From assembly GCA_029821515.1 (NCBI GenBank), contig JALGTD010000165.1, positions 1-7,357 on the forward strand: a stretch of DNA of 7,357 nucleotides, read 5' to 3'. Made by a program: the position numbers and the translations under genes. Below the pieces are notes generated by a model. It saw only the letters and a program-made list of their open reading frames with translations, was not told the origin of the DNA and ran no database searches. Shown here one piece after another: positions 5,838 through 7,357 of this stretch (position 1 is its first letter; each line of letters begins with the position of its first letter). This DNA is from Candidatus Zipacnadia bacterium. GTDB taxonomy: Bacteria; Armatimonadota; Zipacnadia; Zipacnadales; Zipacnadaceae.

Positions 5838-6010
5838 CGGCCAGTGAACCTCCCTTCACCCAGCACAAAACGCCCAACAACGGCTGAGGAGAGCAGTTGG
5901 GGAAAGCATGAAGTAAAGTCCAGGCGCTCGCCACTGTGGAGTTGCTAGCGAGCTACCCCTCCCCCCTGGCCGATTGCCGCTGGCTGCGGCTGGCTGCCTT
6001 CGGCATAGAG

Positions 6011-6039
6011 AGTCTACCACGAACCAGCCAGTATGACAA
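6011..6039 (-). promoter_or_regulatory. Candidate promoter of the fli operon
   Basis: On the minus strand there is TTGTCA (6034-6039; 5 of 6 to the -35 consensus), a 17-bp spacer and TAGACT (6011-6016; 4 of 6 to the -10 consensus). Initiation near 6004 would give a leader of roughly 165 bases before fliN. I saw no sigma-28 or sigma-54 promoter in this gap, so the operon may be under housekeeping control. Confidence 0.55.
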
Positions 6040-6107
6040 GAAGCTGCTCGTAGCAGATGGGGATACGTCTGTGGGGCTGACTACTGAGCGACGACAGATG
6101 AAGGCCC

Positions 6108-6908
6108 TCAGGCCACTATCCGCTGGACCTTGTCATCCTCACGGCTGGTGTTGGCTTGTGTCAAAGAAACTTGCTGGGCCGCCGCCACTCGATGCCTGGG
6201 CAGCAGGACGCGCAGGCCGTCTCGACCGCCACCTAGCGGGGCAATATCGCCCCCGTGAGCCTCGACAATGCGGCGAGCTGCGCGCATGGTTACTTGATCC
6301 CAATCTGGCCTGCTGCTGGCCTGCAAAGCTTGAGACTGTTGTGCACCACTAACATACTCAAATAAGATCTCCACCGCCCCGGCAGTGTCGGCTGCTTGTT
6401 GCGGTTCAATCCGGACAGATACCTGGCTCTCCTCCGGCAAGTTAAGAATCCCCTGCTCGAGGCACCCGCGGATAGCCTGCACCAGGTAGTTGCGCTTGCC
6501 TCGCACCACCCTCGACTCTGCGTCAGAGGGGATCTCCAGGATTATTGACCGATGCTGGGCAAGTTGCCAGAGCTGCCGGCCGGCCTCCCAGAGTACCTCG
6601 TGGAGCTCGACGATACCATCTTCGTGCTCTTCAACTTGGTCACTTATCAGCACAACTAAGTCATCCAACAACCGGCTAATGTGATAGGCGTCCTCGCCGA
6701 TGACTTGGGTGTGGCGACGGACCTTCGGAGGGGATGACTCGGGGTCCGTAGCCAGGGCCTCAGCGCTGATCGTCACCGAAGCCAGTGTGGAGCGGATCTG
6801 GTGGGCAACTGAGCGGATCAATGTCTGCTGCTCAGGCTCCCACCTCGTCTGCCAAGGCAGTGGCAACGCAGTACCTTCGTAAGTCAACTCACGCTTTTGC
6901 TCATTCAT
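6108..6908 (-). CDS. Histidine kinase-like protein with degenerate ATPase domain
   Basis: A soluble 266-residue protein with a HisKA-like helix bearing H36 in VAHQIRSTLASV, and a long second helix (about 65-95), so a dimerisation and phosphotransfer domain is clear. The following HATPase-like region has lost the key ATP motifs. Where NLLxNA should stand there is RGCLEQG (about 147-153), and where DxGxG should stand there is EYVSGAQ. RRIVEAHGGDI (212-222) and a GGG-DGLRVLLP strand (226-237) remain. This pattern fits a protein that passes phosphate, like ChpT or Spo0B, or a pseudokinase, rather than an autophosphorylating kinase. The start is ATG 6906-6908; a TTG directly before it is an alternative, and neither has a strong ribosome site. 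It lies 270 bases upstream of fliN. The family is clear; the biochemical role is inferred. Confidence 0.8.
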   Translation of the reverse strand: MNEQKRELTYEGTALPLPWQTRWEPEQQTLIRSVAHQIRSTLASVTISAEALATDPESSPPKVRRHTQVIGEDAYHISRLLDDLVVLISDQVEEHEDGIVELHEVLWEAGRQLWQLAQHRSIILEIPSDAESRVVRGKRNYLVQAIRGCLEQGILNLPEESQVSVRIEPQQAADTAGAVEILFEYVSGAQQSQALQASSRPDWDQVTMRAARRIVEAHGGDIAPLGGGRDGLRVLLPRHRVAAAQQVSLTQANTSREDDKVQRIVA

Positions 6909-6980
6909 CAATCTACGCCCGCCCTACTTACCCACCAGGGAACATCAGACATTCTCTCGGTCATTATTAGTTATCGGCAA

Positions 6981-7011
6981 CCCTGCGGAAGACTTAAGCT
7001 TGTCCGCAGGG
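6981..7011. repeat. Perfect 9-bp inverted repeat in the kinase-like gene leader
   Basis: CCCTGCGGA (6981-6989) and TCCGCAGGG (7003-7011) surround a 13-base centre containing AAGCTT and CTTAAG. The arms can extend by GCAA/TTGC with a two-base bulge. No T run follows on the minus strand, so it is not a typical terminator. It could be an RNA hairpin in the leader or a dimeric repressor site. Confidence 0.6.
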
Positions 7012-7133
7012 AATTGCGTACCATCTTTCAGCAATATTCGTGCCCGAACAGCGATAGAACACACAAAAGTCCCAGCGTACTATATTTGTGAAAAACTACC
7101 AATACTAACGCACAGAAAACAAGCCGGCAACAC

Positions 7134-7161
7134 AAAAAGCGAATGCCTGCGGGGCATCCGC
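7134..7161 (-). terminator. Intrinsic terminator of yebC
   Basis: On the minus strand a 9-bp stem GCGGATGCC/GGCATTCGC (one G-U pair) with a five-base loop is followed directly by TTTTT. It lies about 50 bases after the yebC stop codon and is the best terminator in the window. Confidence 0.9.
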
Positions 7162-7210
7162 TGTGATCTTCGCTGGATAGCTGCTACAGATAAGATATCG
7201 CTGGCAGTAT

Positions 7211-7357
7211 TCAATCCTTGATAGTAGCCATCACTTCGTCAGAAATCTCGAAGTTGGAGAAGACATTCTGGACGTCATCGTGCTCGTCCAGCTCGTCAAG
7301 AAGCCTAACGACCTTAGCTGCTTCATCGTCGGGCACCGGGGTGTTGCTGGTCGGCAC
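7211..7357 (-). CDS. yebC: YebC/PmpR (TACO1) family protein, C-terminal 48 residues, partial
   Basis: The frame enters at the window edge and ends with TGA at 7211-7213. It encodes VPTSNTPVPDDEAAKVVRLL followed by DELDEHDDVQNVFSNFEISDEV. This is the characteristic YebC C-terminus: a V-P-x-N-T stretch, then a helix with LL-LDELDE-DDVQNVFSNF. Family proteins of about 240-250 residues act in translation of difficult (for example proline-rich) stretches or as transcription regulators. The start lies outside the window. The strong terminator just downstream separates it from the kinase-like gene, so it is not in the same transcription unit. Confidence 0.93.
   Translation of the reverse strand: MPTSNTPVPDDEAAKVVRLLDELDEHDDVQNVFSNFEISDEVMATIKD

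Larger units (their letters stand above)
6909..7210 (-). other. Regulatory gap between yebC and the kinase-like gene
   Basis: About 300 bases without a convincing gene. It contains the yebC terminator (7134-7161) and a perfect inverted repeat (6981-7011). There are two weak promoter candidates on the minus strand: a -10-like TATAGT at 7079-7084 without a convincing -35, and TTGCCG with a 17-bp spacer to TAGTAT in the stretch just left of the terminator. The local sequence is AT-richer than the genes, as promoters often are. Short plus-strand frames cross it but have no family resemblance. Confidence 0.5.

Noticed and set aside
5866..5901. Possible attenuator hairpin (CCCAAC/GTTGGG then CGTTTTG) and short leader frames before fliN
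   Set aside because: The stem is only six base pairs with a long loop, the T run is short, and the leader frames are the length expected by chance.
1..7357. CRISPR array, insertion sequence or integrase
   Set aside because: No short spaced repeats, terminal inverted repeats, transposase or recombinase motifs were seen on either strand.

Overview
This is a bacterial chromosomal window, and every gene I can support lies on the minus strand. In transcription order (right to left) it holds the 3' end of yebC with a strong intrinsic terminator; a histidine-kinase-like gene whose ATP-binding half is degenerate; a flagellar export-gate operon (fliN, fliO, a metal-dependent amidohydrolase, fliP, fliQ, fliR, flhB); a PocR-domain sensor histidine kinase with its own promoter; and a tRNA-Ser(GCU) gene. 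The genes are closely packed, use good Shine-Dalgarno sites, and sit in moderately GC-rich DNA. I cannot name the lineage. The divergent export proteins suggest a poorly sampled flagellated (or formerly flagellated) phylum.

Layout: 8-142, tRNA-Ser and its promoter. 151-255, a displaced duplicate of the 3' end of flhB. 372-1646, PocR-histidine kinase, driven by a clear promoter at 1715-1743. 1872-5837, the fli operon, with overlaps or gaps of a few bases at most junctions and a candidate promoter at 6011-6039. 6108-6908, the degenerate kinase-like protein. 6909-7210, a regulatory gap with a perfect 9-bp inverted repeat and the yebC terminator. 7211-7357, the yebC C-terminus, running off the window.

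FliP, FliQ, FliR and FlhB form the membrane export gate of the flagellar type III secretion system. FliO assists FliP assembly, and FliN belongs to the C-ring or sorting platform. Several parts are unusual. FlhB stops just before the place where its cytoplasmic autocleaving domain should begin. FliR has no room for its usual first membrane helix. The methionine-rich gasket loop of FliP has no methionines. An amidohydrolase gene is translationally interlocked between fliO and fliP. flhA, the usual neighbour after flhB, is absent here.

The strongest structural signal is a 93-bp direct repeat (83/93 identical; 8 of 10 differences synonymous) of the flhB 3' coding end. It flanks the PocR-kinase gene, with one copy inside flhB and the other orphaned beside tRNA-Ser. 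This resembles insertion or recombination at a gene 3' end that supplied a replacement tail and displaced the old one. Both copies end within a few codons of the same point, so the short FlhB probably predates the duplication.
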